Assembly: GCA_039654915.1 (NCBI GenBank)
Contig: CM077597.1
Span: 25,208,001 to 25,272,000 of the forward strand
Direction: 5' to 3'
DNA from: Aquilaria yunnanensis
Taxonomy: Eukaryota; Streptophyta; Magnoliopsida; Malvales; Thymelaeaceae
Length of the DNA stretch: 64,000 bases
Each line of letters begins with the position of its first letter. Position 1 is the first letter of the stretch. The position numbers were made by a program, and so were the translations under genes. The notes beneath the pieces were generated by a model that did not search any database, was not told the DNA's origin, and saw only the letters and a list, made by a program, of their open reading frames with translations. Positions 44,180 through 53,230 of this stretch are shown here, piece after piece.

Positions 44180-47100
44180 ATGAACTTTGATAATCCTGTA
44201 AATACTACCGACTCGGATGACGAAGATCTTCAAGTATCTCCTGAGCTATTAAAAATGATTGAGCGAGATGAAAAAGAAAGAGCAACAAGTCAAGAACCAA
44301 CTGAGGTATTCAACCTGGGAGACAGTCAGGATGTAAAAGAAGTCAAGATTGGCACTTTATTCCCTCCTGAAGAAAAAGAAGAATTAGTCCATTTATTGAA
44401 AGAATATGTGGATGTGTTTGCTTGGTCATACCAAGATATGCCTGGCTTAAGCTCAGACATAGTACTACACAAAATACCCTTGAAACCTGGGGCGAAGCCT
44501 GTCAGACAAAAGTTACGAAGATTAAAGCCGGATCTAATCTTAAGAGTGAAAGATGAGATTCGAAAGCTGTGGGATGCAGGATTCCTTGGGGTCGCTGAAT
44601 ATACAGAATGGGTGGTTAACATTGTTCCAGTCGAAAAGAAAGAAAGCGGGAAACTAAGAGTTTGTCAGGACTACCGGCCATTGAACGAAGCCAGTCCTAA
44701 AGATAACTTCCCACTTCCTCACATTGATACGCTGGTGGATAATACCGCAGGAAACTCCTATTTTTCCTTCATGGATGGCTTCTCTGGATACAATCAAATC
44801 AAACTTGATCCAGATGATATGATAAAAACTGCCTTTATAACCCTTTGGGGTACCTTCTACTACAAGGTGATGCCTTTTGGGTTAAAGAATGCTGGTGCTA
44901 CATATCAAAGAGCCATGGTTGCATTATTCCATGACATGATGCATAAAGAAATTGAAGTATATGTAGACGACATGATCGCCAAAACTTTCACTGCTAAGGG
45001 GCATCTAAAAGTGCTAAGAAAACTATTCGATAGACTTCGCAAATATCAACTGAAGTTGAATCCTGCCAAATGTATTTTTGGAGCCTCTTCAGGAAAGTTA
45101 TTGGGTTTCATGGTCAGCAAGGATGGGATTCGAGTTGACCCGAGTAAAGTCAAAGCAATACAAGAAATGCAACCCCCGAAGACTCCAAAACAAGTAAGAA
45201 GTTTCCTGGGCAGAATCAACTTCATAGCAAGGTTCATTTCACAATTGACATCCAAGTGTGAACCTCTTTTCAAATCACTGAAGAAGAACAATCCGATCGA
45301 GTGGAATAACGAATGCCAAGAAGCATTCGAGAAAATCAAGCAATATCTATCAAATCCACCAGTCTTGGTACCACCCCGATCTGGAGAATCGTTGATTCTA
45401 TATTTATCCATACAGGATTCTTCATTAGGATCCGTATTGGGTCAACGTGATGAGACAGGCAAGAAAGAGCACGCAATTTACTATTTGAGCAAGAAGCTTA
45501 CCACATATGAAGCGAAATACTCAATAGTAGAAAAGTCCTGTTGTGCCCTTGCATGGGTAGCACACCGACTACGACACTACATGCTCAACAACACCACATT
45601 GCTAATCTCCAAGACTGATCCCATTAAGTACATTTTTGAGAAACCAGCTTTATCAGGCAGGATCGCAAAATGGCAAATGCTGTTGTCTGAATACGACATA
45701 CAGTATGTCACCCAAAAGGCTGTAAAAGGGAGTGTGATTGCTGAATATCTGGCTGATAGAGCATTGGATGATTATGAGCCAATGAAAATGGAGTTTCCTG
45801 ATGGAGATATAATGACGATAGAACAGGAAGTCTCTAAAGATGATGAAACATGGAAAATGGCATTCGATGGAGCATCTAATGCTTTGGGACAAGGGATTGG
45901 AGCCATACTCATCTCTCCAAGTGGAGAGCAATTCCCTCTTACAGCAAAAATTACATTTCCTTGTACCAACAATATAGTAGAGTATGAGGCATGTGCTATG
46001 GGACTCCAAATGGCACTGGAATTGAAAGTGCGAGATCTCCGAGTTTATGGGGATTCCGCATTAGTCATATATCAAATCAACGGAGAATGGGAGACAAGGG
46101 ATTCAAAATTGATCCCTTACCAAAAGCTCATACTAGACTTGGCTCGAAAATTCAACAGTATAAGCTTCCATCATCTTCCAAGGGAAGATAATCAAATACC
46201 GGATGCTTTAGCTACTTTGGCTGCTATGTACAAGATCAGTGACCCCGAGCATACTCCTGTGTTCGAGATGAGAATAATAGATTCTCCAGCTTATTGCATG
46301 AGCATCGAAGAAGAATTGGATGGAAAGCCTTGGTATCACGATATCAAGAAATACCTCCAAGAAAGAGTATATCCACCAGAAGTATCAGAAAATGACAAGA
46401 AATTTCTACGAAGATTGTCAATGGGTTTTCTTTTAAACCTAGACATACTTTACAAGAAAACCCCAGACTCGATGCTACTTCGCTGTGTAGATACTCATGA
46501 AGCACGAAAGATCATGGAAGAAGTTCATTCTGGAATATGTGGAGCACACACTAGTGGTCATACTATGGCAAGACAAATAATGAGGGCTGGTTACTATTGG
46601 CTCACATTGGAAAGTGATTGCGTCAATCACGTAAGAAAATGTCACAAATGCCAAATATATGCCAACAAGATCCAAGCTCCACCTGTTCCTCTTAATGTAA
46701 CAGCAATACCTTGGCCTTTTGCCATGTGGGGAATCGATGTTATTGGAGCGATTACCCCTAAAGCTTCCAATGGTCACAAATTCATCCTAGTTGCAATTGA
46801 CTACTTTACTAAATGGGTAGAAGCTGTGTCTTATGCAAGCGTAACTCAAAAGGTGGTATGCCGGTTCATTAAGAAAGAAATCATTTGTCGCTATGGACCG
46901 CCAGAGTGTATCATCTCAGACAATGCCACGAACCTGAATAATGCAATGATGCAGACTTTGTGCCGGCAATTCAAAATCAAGCATCTCAATTCAGCACCTT
47001 ATCGACCGATGATGAATGGTGCAGTAGAAGCGGCCAATAAAAATATCAAGAGAATTGTTGAAAAGATGATCGTCACTTACAAGGACTGGCATGAGATGTT

Positions 47101-47578
47101 ACCTTTTGCACTGCATGCTTATAGAACTTCTACCCGTACTTCTACTGGAGCAACACCTTTTTCTCTGGTATACGGTATGGAGGCTGTATTGCCTATCGAA
47201 GTTGAAATTCCTTCATTAAGGGTACTAATGGATACTCAATTAGGAGAAGCAGAATGGGTCAAAGCTAGATACGAGCAATTAAATCTAATTGATGAAAGAA
47301 GAATGATAGCCCTCTGCCATGGGCAACTTTATCAAAGAAGGATGATTCGTGCTTACAACAAAAAGGTTCGCCCACGACAATTTCACGAAGGTGACATAGT
47401 GCTCAAGAAAATTTTACCCATGCAACATGATTCAAGAGGAAAATGGACATCAAATTATGACGGGCCATATGTCGTGAAGAAAGCATTTTCAGGAGGGGCA
47501 CTAATTCTGACAGAAATGGATGGACGAGAATTACCGAAGCCAGTAAATTCGGATGCAGTAAAGAAATACTTTGCATAA
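44180..47578 (+). CDS. RT-RNase H-aRNase H-integrase polyprotein of the Ogre-type element
   Basis: 1132 aa from the first Met. Translation probably enters from gag-protease through the splice, giving a few extra residues. RT: LRVCQDYRPLNEASPKD (about 158), FGLKNAGATYQRAM, and catalytic YVDDMIAKT (260-268). The first RNase H is at about 400-500 (SLGSVLGQ). The second, archaeal-type RNase H starts at AFDGASN (about 560) and includes the NNIVEYEACAMGLQMA stretch. Integrase has an HHCC finger (about 780-822, CHKCQIYANK) and acidic residues in WGIDVIG (about 851), ISDNATN (about 913) and GAVEAANK (about 950). No stop or frameshift, so the enzyme set looks intact. Confidence 0.95.
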   Translation: MNFDNPVNTTDSDDEDLQVSPELLKMIERDEKERATSQEPTEVFNLGDSQDVKEVKIGTLFPPEEKEELVHLLKEYVDVFAWSYQDMPGLSSDIVLHKIPLKPGAKPVRQKLRRLKPDLILRVKDEIRKLWDAGFLGVAEYTEWVVNIVPVEKKESGKLRVCQDYRPLNEASPKDNFPLPHIDTLVDNTAGNSYFSFMDGFSGYNQIKLDPDDMIKTAFITLWGTFYYKVMPFGLKNAGATYQRAMVALFHDMMHKEIEVYVDDMIAKTFTAKGHLKVLRKLFDRLRKYQLKLNPAKCIFGASSGKLLGFMVSKDGIRVDPSKVKAIQEMQPPKTPKQVRSFLGRINFIARFISQLTSKCEPLFKSLKKNNPIEWNNECQEAFEKIKQYLSNPPVLVPPRSGESLILYLSIQDSSLGSVLGQRDETGKKEHAIYYLSKKLTTYEAKYSIVEKSCCALAWVAHRLRHYMLNNTTLLISKTDPIKYIFEKPALSGRIAKWQMLLSEYDIQYVTQKAVKGSVIAEYLADRALDDYEPMKMEFPDGDIMTIEQEVSKDDETWKMAFDGASNALGQGIGAILISPSGEQFPLTAKITFPCTNNIVEYEACAMGLQMALELKVRDLRVYGDSALVIYQINGEWETRDSKLIPYQKLILDLARKFNSISFHHLPREDNQIPDALATLAAMYKISDPEHTPVFEMRIIDSPAYCMSIEEELDGKPWYHDIKKYLQERVYPPEVSENDKKFLRRLSMGFLLNLDILYKKTPDSMLLRCVDTHEARKIMEEVHSGICGAHTSGHTMARQIMRAGYYWLTLESDCVNHVRKCHKCQIYANKIQAPPVPLNVTAIPWPFAMWGIDVIGAITPKASNGHKFILVAIDYFTKWVEAVSYASVTQKVVCRFIKKEIICRYGPPECIISDNATNLNNAMMQTLCRQFKIKHLNSAPYRPMMNGAVEAANKNIKRIVEKMIVTYKDWHEMLPFALHAYRTSTRTSTGATPFSLVYGMEAVLPIEVEIPSLRVLMDTQLGEAEWVKARYEQLNLIDERRMIALCHGQLYQRRMIRAYNKKVRPRQFHEGDIVLKKILPMQHDSRGKWTSNYDGPYVVKKAFSGGALILTEMDGRELPKPVNSDAVKKYFA

Positions 47579-48878
47579 TGAAGAAATTTTCGAACAGAAG
47601 GGGAGAAGTGGATACAGGGTTACCAAAGTTTATTTGATCAAAGTTGTCAAAGAGAGCTTTCTTCCCTCACACTTTCATTATCTATCTGTACCTAAGATTT
47701 TCATATTCTTTTACCCATAAATAAAAGCCAATTCTCTTTAACTTACCTTAGATTCTCACGTTCAAAATGCTAAAGTCGCTTCTATCCAGTTCTTTTCCTT
47801 CAAATCTCACATTCCTACTAGCCTTAAGTGTGCAATAAATTGTGACTTTTGAAGGAAGAATAGTAATAATTAAAACTTAGAAAAAAACAAAGACCGTAGA
47901 TTACTTTGATAAGCTTTGTGAATTAAAACAGGTAAGATTGAGGTCCTGCTTTGCGAGCAGCACAGAACATAGGCTAACAAAGAAGAAGGAGTAACAAATC
48001 TTTGGGAGATAGCCTTGGTGGTAGCCTGAATGATCATTTCAGAAGTCTTAACATGTCTATGTCAGCAGGAAAGAATCATGCTCACGAATATTTCAACAGG
48101 GACAATTATCCAGAGAAGCATAAAATATGAGGCGGGCATTAAAGAAAATTAAGGTCAAAATTCAAAAATAAGGCAAGGAAAGAGGATTTTTGAACAGAGT
48201 TGGGCTTTTGAGACAATGGACAACAGCTGCAAAGCATAAAGAGATTCAATAATAGTCCGAGAAGGAAATCACAAAGAAGATCCAGTAAAGTAAAGCAAAG
48301 ACATGAAGAGCTAGATTAAAAAAAAAAAAAAAAAAAAAACATCAGTTACACATGCCTTGCATTCATGCATTTCACATCATGCATGCATGGCTTTTACATA
48401 ACAGGGATCAAATGAAAAGCATGTCCGCAGCATGATTGCAGCAGTATAAGCTGAGATCTTAATGACATCAGCTCTTACTAATTGGACGCATAGCTAATAC
48501 GCTGGACCCAGCCCCATCAGGAATCCAAGGATAAAGCATACAATATCGTCAAAAGCCTGGCAATTGAGGCTACACCTAAAAGAACAGAATTGATGCCAGC
48601 TTAGCAGCATCCAAGATGAGTGATAGCTATCGTCAAAGATAAGGCAGACATCAAGAAATATTGTCGTTGAAAATTCGTCAAAAGCGGACAATGGATTCAA
48701 TAATCAAGGACTGAATCGACGTCAGCTGGATGGAATATCTATCACATCAAAATAAAGTAGGATTCACTTTTCCGGTTAAGCGGCGGATACGGTACTCCGT
48801 GACTCTCAAGTCGGTTCTCTCAGTTGCCCATAATAACTGATCATTTCCTCCCTCCTTTCTTTTACTTTCTCCTAGAAA
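47579..48878 (+). other. Spacer between pol and accessory genes, with a 22-base A tract
   Basis: 1.3 kb without a supportable ORF. A run of 22 A at 48318-48339 stands out. From about 48765 the sequence (TTTTCCGGTTAAGCGGCGGAT ... ACTGAT) resembles the 5' flank of the third accessory gene (50385-50440), so the 5' region of accessory gene 1 starts there, though no clean TATA box was found. Confidence 0.6.
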
Positions 48879-49427
48879 ATGGATCCTACTTTTTCTGCCT
48901 TGCGAAAATATTTTCCTTCTCTCCCAATGAACATCCTCAAAAAGATCTACCAAGTTCGCTGTGAACGATTAAGAGCTCTGATGCATAAAGGAATCCCTGA
49001 AGATGTGCGGTGGTTAATTGAAGCTAAGGTTCGTCTGGCAGGTGAAATCCCAGAGGCATTTGTGTCTCACATGCCTGGTGTAGGCAAAAGCTCTTATGCC
49101 AAAAAACGAAGAGCGAGGAGACTAGGCGTCTGTCATAAATGCGAACGCTGGACCTGTAATACTAAATGTCGTTCTTTAGGGATGATCTCTGATAATCGAG
49201 AAGATAAAATACGATTCATTAAGAATGGCCTGAGTAAGGACTCATTGGATGATCTCCAATTGACTCTTGAGACGCATTCTTGTGGATCCGTGCAACGTGA
49301 ACTTCTCGATTTATGGAGCATTTTTCATGAAGAACGAGAACGATACAGTCCCGGGAATCTGACATTAAACGACCCTATTTGTCAGCTTGTAAGAAAACTG
49401 GATGGGAAGCAAATCCTCGACTCATAG
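48879..49427 (+). CDS. Accessory Cys4 zinc-finger protein, copy 1 (carlavirus NABP-like)
   Basis: 182 aa. N-terminal helical part (1-60), then a Gly-Lys-Ser loop (MPGVGKSSYAKK), a basic stretch KKRRARR (75-81) and a Cys4 finger C85-X2-C88-X4-C93-X3-C97, then FIKNG (113-117) and a helical C-terminus with THSC. The order GxGxSxYA, basic RR-rich motif, Cys finger, then FI-x-G resembles the cysteine-rich nucleic-acid-binding proteins of carlaviruses (Pfam Carlavirus NABP). Those act in the nucleus and, in several species, weaken RNA silencing or act as transcription factors. The similarity is by eye and no search was run. The protein is longer than the viral ones (about 100-140 aa). Confidence 0.8.
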   Translation: MDPTFSALRKYFPSLPMNILKKIYQVRCERLRALMHKGIPEDVRWLIEAKVRLAGEIPEAFVSHMPGVGKSSYAKKRRARRLGVCHKCERWTCNTKCRSLGMISDNREDKIRFIKNGLSKDSLDDLQLTLETHSCGSVQRELLDLWSIFHEERERYSPGNLTLNDPICQLVRKLDGKQILDS

Positions 49428-49586
49428 AAGCCATTAATCCCGTTACTGGACGTAAAACCAGTGGAAGATGTGAGCCACAGTCACAATCACTGTACATACA
49501 ATTTATCATATTTAAAATTTTCCATTTTTCTTTTAATAATGTATTTGCTCCCGTAAGTGTAATCGACACGTTATCCATTTCATCGC

Positions 49587-49593
49587 TATAAAT
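49587..49593 (+). promoter_or_regulatory. TATA box of accessory copy 2
   Basis: TATAAAT in the context TTATCCATTTCATCGC-TATAAATGC, 81 bp before the ATG at 49674. The surrounding block is homologous to those before copies 3, 4, 5 and LOG. Confidence 0.6.
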
Positions 49594-49673
49594 GCATGTT
49601 CTTCCAGTCGGTTATCTAAGTTTCCTTCAATAACTGATTCATTTCCCTCTTCTTTCAAATTCTTCTCTCATCA

Positions 49674-50222
49674 ATGGATTCTACTCTTTCTGCACTGCGA
49701 AAATACTTTCCTTCCTTTCCAATAAAAGTCCTTAAAAAGATCTACCTTGCTAGATGTGAAAGAATCAGAGTTTTTACACGCAAAGGCATTCCCGATAATG
49801 TGCAGTGGATAATTGAAGCTAAGGTCCGTCTGGCGGGTGAAGTTCCAGATGCATTTATGCCCCGCATGCCCGGTTTAGGTAAAAGCCGTTATGCCAAAAG
49901 GCGAAGAGCAAAGAGACTAGGCGTGTGTTATAAATGTGGGCGATGGAATTGTATTACTAAATGTCGCTCTTTAGGATACATCTCCATAAATCGTGAAGAT
50001 AAAAGAAAATTCATTAAGAATGGCCTGCGTAAGGAATCTCTGGAAGATATCCGAGAGACTCTTGAAACGCATTCTTGTGGAAAAGTGCAAGGTGAAATTA
50101 TCAGTTTATGGAGGACTTACCATAAAGAACGAAACCGTTACAGTCTTGGGAATGTGACTTTAAACGATCCTGTTTGTCAGTTTGTAAGAAAACTGGATGG
50201 GAAGCAAATCCCCGACTTATAG
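49674..50222 (+). CDS. Accessory Cys4 zinc-finger protein, copy 2
   Basis: 182 aa, the same length as copy 1 and similar throughout. The finger is CYKCGRWNCITKC with the same C-X2-C-X4-C-X3-C spacing, preceded by the basic KRRRAKR. Differences from copy 1 are mostly single residues, and the finger and FIKNG are kept, which suggests selection on the protein before or during spread of the array. Copy spacing from copy 1 is 795 bp. It has its own TATA box, so it is probably transcribed on its own. Confidence 0.8.
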   Translation: MDSTLSALRKYFPSFPIKVLKKIYLARCERIRVFTRKGIPDNVQWIIEAKVRLAGEVPDAFMPRMPGLGKSRYAKRRRAKRLGVCYKCGRWNCITKCRSLGYISINREDKRKFIKNGLRKESLEDIRETLETHSCGKVQGEIISLWRTYHKERNRYSLGNVTLNDPVCQFVRKLDGKQIPDL

Positions 50223-50365
50223 ATGGCATTGAAGCCATTACTGGACATAAATCAGGGGAAGATGAGAGCCACGGTCATGATTCCTGTACATATAAGCTGT
50301 CATTTGTCTTCTCTTTTAATATACTTGTTCCTGTAAGCGTAATTAACACGTTATCCTTTCATCGC

Positions 50366-50372
50366 TATAAAT
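50366..50372 (+). promoter_or_regulatory. TATA box of accessory copy 3
   Basis: TATAAAT in TTATCCTTTCATCGC-TATAAATGCG, about 110 bp before the ATG at 50478. Homologous to the blocks before copies 2, 4, 5 and LOG. Confidence 0.6.
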
Positions 50373-50477
50373 GCGTGTTCTTCTTTCCGGTTAAGTAGCG
50401 GATGCAATACTCTCTGACTCTCAGTTTCCTACAATAACTGATTTCTTCATCTCTTCTCTCAAATTCTTCTTTTATCA

Positions 50478-51026
50478 ATGGATTCTACTCTTTCCGCCAT
50501 GCGAAAATACTTTCCTTCCATCCCAATAAATGTTCTTAAAATGATTTACCAAGCTAGATGTGAAAGGATTAGAGTCTTTATGCACAAAGGCATTCCTGAC
50601 AATGTGCGGTGGCTAATTGAAGCTAAGGTTCGTTCAGCTGGTGAAGTTCCAGAAGCGTTCTTTCCCCGTATGCCCGGCTTTGGTAAAAGCGCTTATGCCA
50701 AAAAGCGAAGAGCAAAGAGGCTTGGTGTCTGTCATAAATGTGGACGATGGAATTGTAATACTAAATGTCGCTTTTTAGGATACATCTCCAGAAATCATGA
50801 AGATAAAAGAAAATTCATCAAGAATGGCCTGCGTAAGGAATCTTTGGATGATATCCTATTAACTTTTGAAACACATTCTTGTGAAATAGTGCAATGGGAA
50901 ATTATGGATTTATGGTGGACTTTCCGTAAAGAACAGGATCGTTACAGTCTTGGAAATCTAACTTTTAATGACCCTGTTTGCCAGTTTGTGAGAAAACTGG
51001 ATGGGAAGCAAATCCCCGACTTATAG
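50478..51026 (+). CDS. Accessory Cys4 zinc-finger protein, copy 3
   Basis: 182 aa with finger CHKCGRWNCNTKC and a KKRRAKR basic motif. From about 50577 onward it is essentially identical to copy 4 at a shift of 765 bp, while its first 100 bp differ. This means a recent tandem duplication boundary lies inside the gene. The C-terminal half differs from copies 1 and 2 at several sites (ILLTFETHSCEIVQWEIMDL). Confidence 0.8.
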   Translation: MDSTLSAMRKYFPSIPINVLKMIYQARCERIRVFMHKGIPDNVRWLIEAKVRSAGEVPEAFFPRMPGFGKSAYAKKRRAKRLGVCHKCGRWNCNTKCRFLGYISRNHEDKRKFIKNGLRKESLDDILLTFETHSCEIVQWEIMDLWWTFRKEQDRYSLGNLTFNDPVCQFVRKLDGKQIPDL

Positions 51027-51176
51027 AAGGCATTGAAGCCGTTACTAGACATAAATCAGTGGAAGATGAGAGCCACAGTCATGATTGCTGTACATATAAG
51101 CTGTCATTTGTCTTTTCTTTTGACAATAATGTACTTGCTTCTGTAAGTGTAATAAACGTATTATCCCTTTCGTCAC

Positions 51177-51183
51177 TATAAAT
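51177..51183 (+). promoter_or_regulatory. TATA box of accessory copy 4
   Basis: TATAAAT in CCCTTTCGTCAC-TATAAATATG, 60 bp before the ATG at 51243. The cassette before it, from about 51070, contains GCCACAGTCATGATTGCTGT and AATAATGTACTTGCTTCTGT. Confidence 0.6.
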
Positions 51184-51242
51184 ATGTGTTAGTTATGTTC
51201 GTTTCCTACAATCACTAATTTCTTTCTTTGCCTCCTTCATCA

Positions 51243-51791
51243 ATGGAGTCTTCTCTTTCCGCCCTACGAAAGTATTTTCCTTCCTTCCCAATAAATGTTC
51301 TTAAAAAGATTTATCAAGCTAGATGTGAACGATTCAGAGTATTTATGCACAAAGGCATTCCTGACAATGTGCGGTGGCTAATTGAAGCTAAGGTTCGTTC
51401 AGCTGGTGAAGTTCCAGAAGCGTTCTTTCCCCGTATGCCCGGCTTTGGTAAAAGCGCTTATGCCAAAAAGCGAAGAGCAAAGAGGCTTGGTGTCTGTCAT
51501 AAATGTGGACGATGGAATTGTAATACTAAATGTCGCTTTTTAGGATACATCTCCAGAAATCATGAAGATAAAAGAAAATTCATCAAGAATGGCCTGCGTA
51601 AGGAATCTTTGGATGATATCCTATTAACTTTTGAAACACATTCTTGTGAAATAGTGCAATGGGAAATTATGGATTTATGGTGGACTTTCCGTAAAGAACA
51701 GGATCGTTACAGTCTTGGAAATCTAACTTTTAATGACCCTGTTTGCCAGTTTGTGAGAAAACTGGATGGGAAGCAAATCCCCGACTTATAG
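51243..51791 (+). CDS. Accessory Cys4 zinc-finger protein, copy 4
   Basis: 182 aa from the ATG at 51243. The frame is open a little further upstream but without an ATG. The protein starts MESSLSALRKYFPSFPIN and has the same finger and basic motif as copy 3. The unit, including its 3' flank, repeats exactly 765 bp later as copy 5. It is preceded by its own TATA box. Confidence 0.8.
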   Translation: MESSLSALRKYFPSFPINVLKKIYQARCERFRVFMHKGIPDNVRWLIEAKVRSAGEVPEAFFPRMPGFGKSAYAKKRRAKRLGVCHKCGRWNCNTKCRFLGYISRNHEDKRKFIKNGLRKESLDDILLTFETHSCEIVQWEIMDLWWTFRKEQDRYSLGNLTFNDPVCQFVRKLDGKQIPDL

Positions 51792-51941
51792 AAGGCATTG
51801 AAGCCGTTACTAGACATAAATCAGTGGAAGATGAGAGCCACAGTCATGATTGCTGTACATATAAGCTGTCATTTGTCTTTTCTTTTGACAATAATGTACT
51901 TGCTTCTGTAAGTGTAATAAACGTATTATCCCTTTCGTCAC

Positions 51942-51948
51942 TATAAAT
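51942..51948 (+). promoter_or_regulatory. TATA box of accessory copy 5
   Basis: TATAAAT in the same context as 51177-51183 and 60 bp before the ATG at 52008. The 215-bp intergenic block appears identical to the one before copy 4. Confidence 0.6.
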
Positions 51949-52007
51949 ATGTGTTAGTTATGTTCGTTTCCTACAATCACTAATTTCTTTCTTTGCCTCC
52001 TTCATCA

Positions 52008-52556
52008 ATGGAGTCTTCTCTTTCCGCCCTACGAAAGTATTTTCCTTCCTTCCCAATAAATGTTCTTAAAAAGATTTATCAAGCTAGATGTGAACGATTC
52101 AGAGTATTTATGCACAAAGGCATTCCTGATAATGTGCGGTGGCTAATTGAAGCTAAGGTTCGTTCAGCTGGTGAAGTTCCCGAAGCGTTCTTTCCCCGTA
52201 TGCCCGGCTTTGGTAAAAGCGCTTATGCCAAAAAAAGAAGAGCAAAGAGGCTAGGCGTTTGTCATAATTGTGGATGGTGGATTTGCGGCAATAAATGTCG
52301 TGCTCCAGGAGTGATCACCAGAAATCGTAATGATAGAATAAGATTCATTAAGAATGGCTTGCGTAAGGAATCTCTAGAAGATATTCGAGAGGTTCTTGAA
52401 GCGCATTCTTGTGGAATAGTGCAATTTGAGGTTGTTGGATTATGGATAATTTTCCAAAAAGAACGAGATCGTTACAGTCTTGGGAATCTGACCCTAAACG
52501 ACCCTGTTTGCCAGTTTGTGAGAAAGCTAGATGAGATGCAAATCACCGATTCATAG
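52008..52556 (+). CDS. Accessory Cys4 zinc-finger protein, copy 5 (mosaic)
   Basis: 182 aa. The first ~75 residues match copy 4 almost exactly. From about 52235 the sequence switches to a distinct version, with finger CHNCGWWICGNKC and a C-terminus closer to copies 1 and 2 in places (LTLNDPVCQF). Finger spacing is kept although the residues between cysteines differ. This looks like a recombinant between array units. Confidence 0.8.
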   Translation: MESSLSALRKYFPSFPINVLKKIYQARCERFRVFMHKGIPDNVRWLIEAKVRSAGEVPEAFFPRMPGFGKSAYAKKRRAKRLGVCHNCGWWICGNKCRAPGVITRNRNDRIRFIKNGLRKESLEDIREVLEAHSCGIVQFEVVGLWIIFQKERDRYSLGNLTLNDPVCQFVRKLDEMQITDS

Positions 52557-52605
52557 AAAGCATTGAAGCCATTACTGGACGCAAAGCCAGTGGAAGACGA
52601 GGATC

Positions 52606-53110
52606 AAAGTCACGATTACTGTACGTGCTAGCTGTCGCTTTTGAAATTTTCCTCCCCTTTTGGTAATAATGTATCCACTCCTGACGTGAACCAAAGTCAC
52701 GATTACTGTACGTACTAGCTGTCGCTTTTGAAATTTTCCTCCCCTTTTGGTAATAATGTATCCACTCCTGACGTGAACCAAAGTCACGATTACTGTACGT
52801 ACTAGCTGTCGCTTTTGAAATTTTCCTCCCCTTTCAGCGATAATGTATCCACTCCTGACATGAGCCATAGTTACGATTACTGTACGTGCTAGCTGTCGCT
52901 TTTGAAATTTTCCTCCCCTTTGGCAATAATGTACCCACTCCTGACACGGACTACTGTATATAGCTGCCACTTTTGAAATTTTCCTTCCCTTCCAACAATC
53001 ACATACCTACTCCTGACGTAAGCTACAGTAGTGACTACTGTACATGCTAGCAGCTATTTTGAAAATTTTCCTCCTCTTTTAACGATAGTGTACCCATACC
53101 TGACCAGAGT
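52606..53110 (+). repeat. 87-bp tandem repeat upstream of LOG (about six units)
   Basis: Units start at 52606, 52693, 52780 and 52867, spaced exactly 87 bp, then continue in more diverged form to about 53110. Each unit holds GTCACGATTACTGTACGT, GCTTTTGAAATTTTCCTCCCC and AATAATGTATCCACTCCTGA. The same order of blocks occurs once in the 3' flanks of accessory copies 2-4 (for example 51070-51150), so the array was amplified from that flank. Confidence 0.85.
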
Positions 53111-53190
53111 CATACTCGTGACTACTGTGTATAGCTGGCAATAATGTATCCACTCTTGAAAATAAAATTATTGCCTTATCTCTTCATCTC

Positions 53191-53197
53191 TATAAAT
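53191..53197 (+). promoter_or_regulatory. TATA box of the LOG gene
   Basis: TATAAAT in TTATCTCTTCATCTC-TATAAATATA, 40 bp before the LOG ATG, which implies a very short 5' leader. The upstream stretch AATAATGTATCCACTCTTGA at 53137-53156 is the tail of an 87-bp unit, so the promoter block is homologous to those of the accessory genes. Confidence 0.6.
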
Positions 53198-53230
53198 ATA
53201 TCCTCTTTTCTCACAAGGATAAGGATAGGA

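Noticed and set aside
48879..52556. Integrated carlavirus genome
   Set aside because: No viral polymerase, movement or coat gene is seen nearby. Only the one small gene type is present, so at most this gene was acquired.
53144..53230. Upstream in-frame ATG extending LOG by 29 residues
   Set aside because: The TATA box (53191-53197) lies inside this extension and the added residues do not resemble a LOG N-terminus. The ATG at 53231 gives the normal length.
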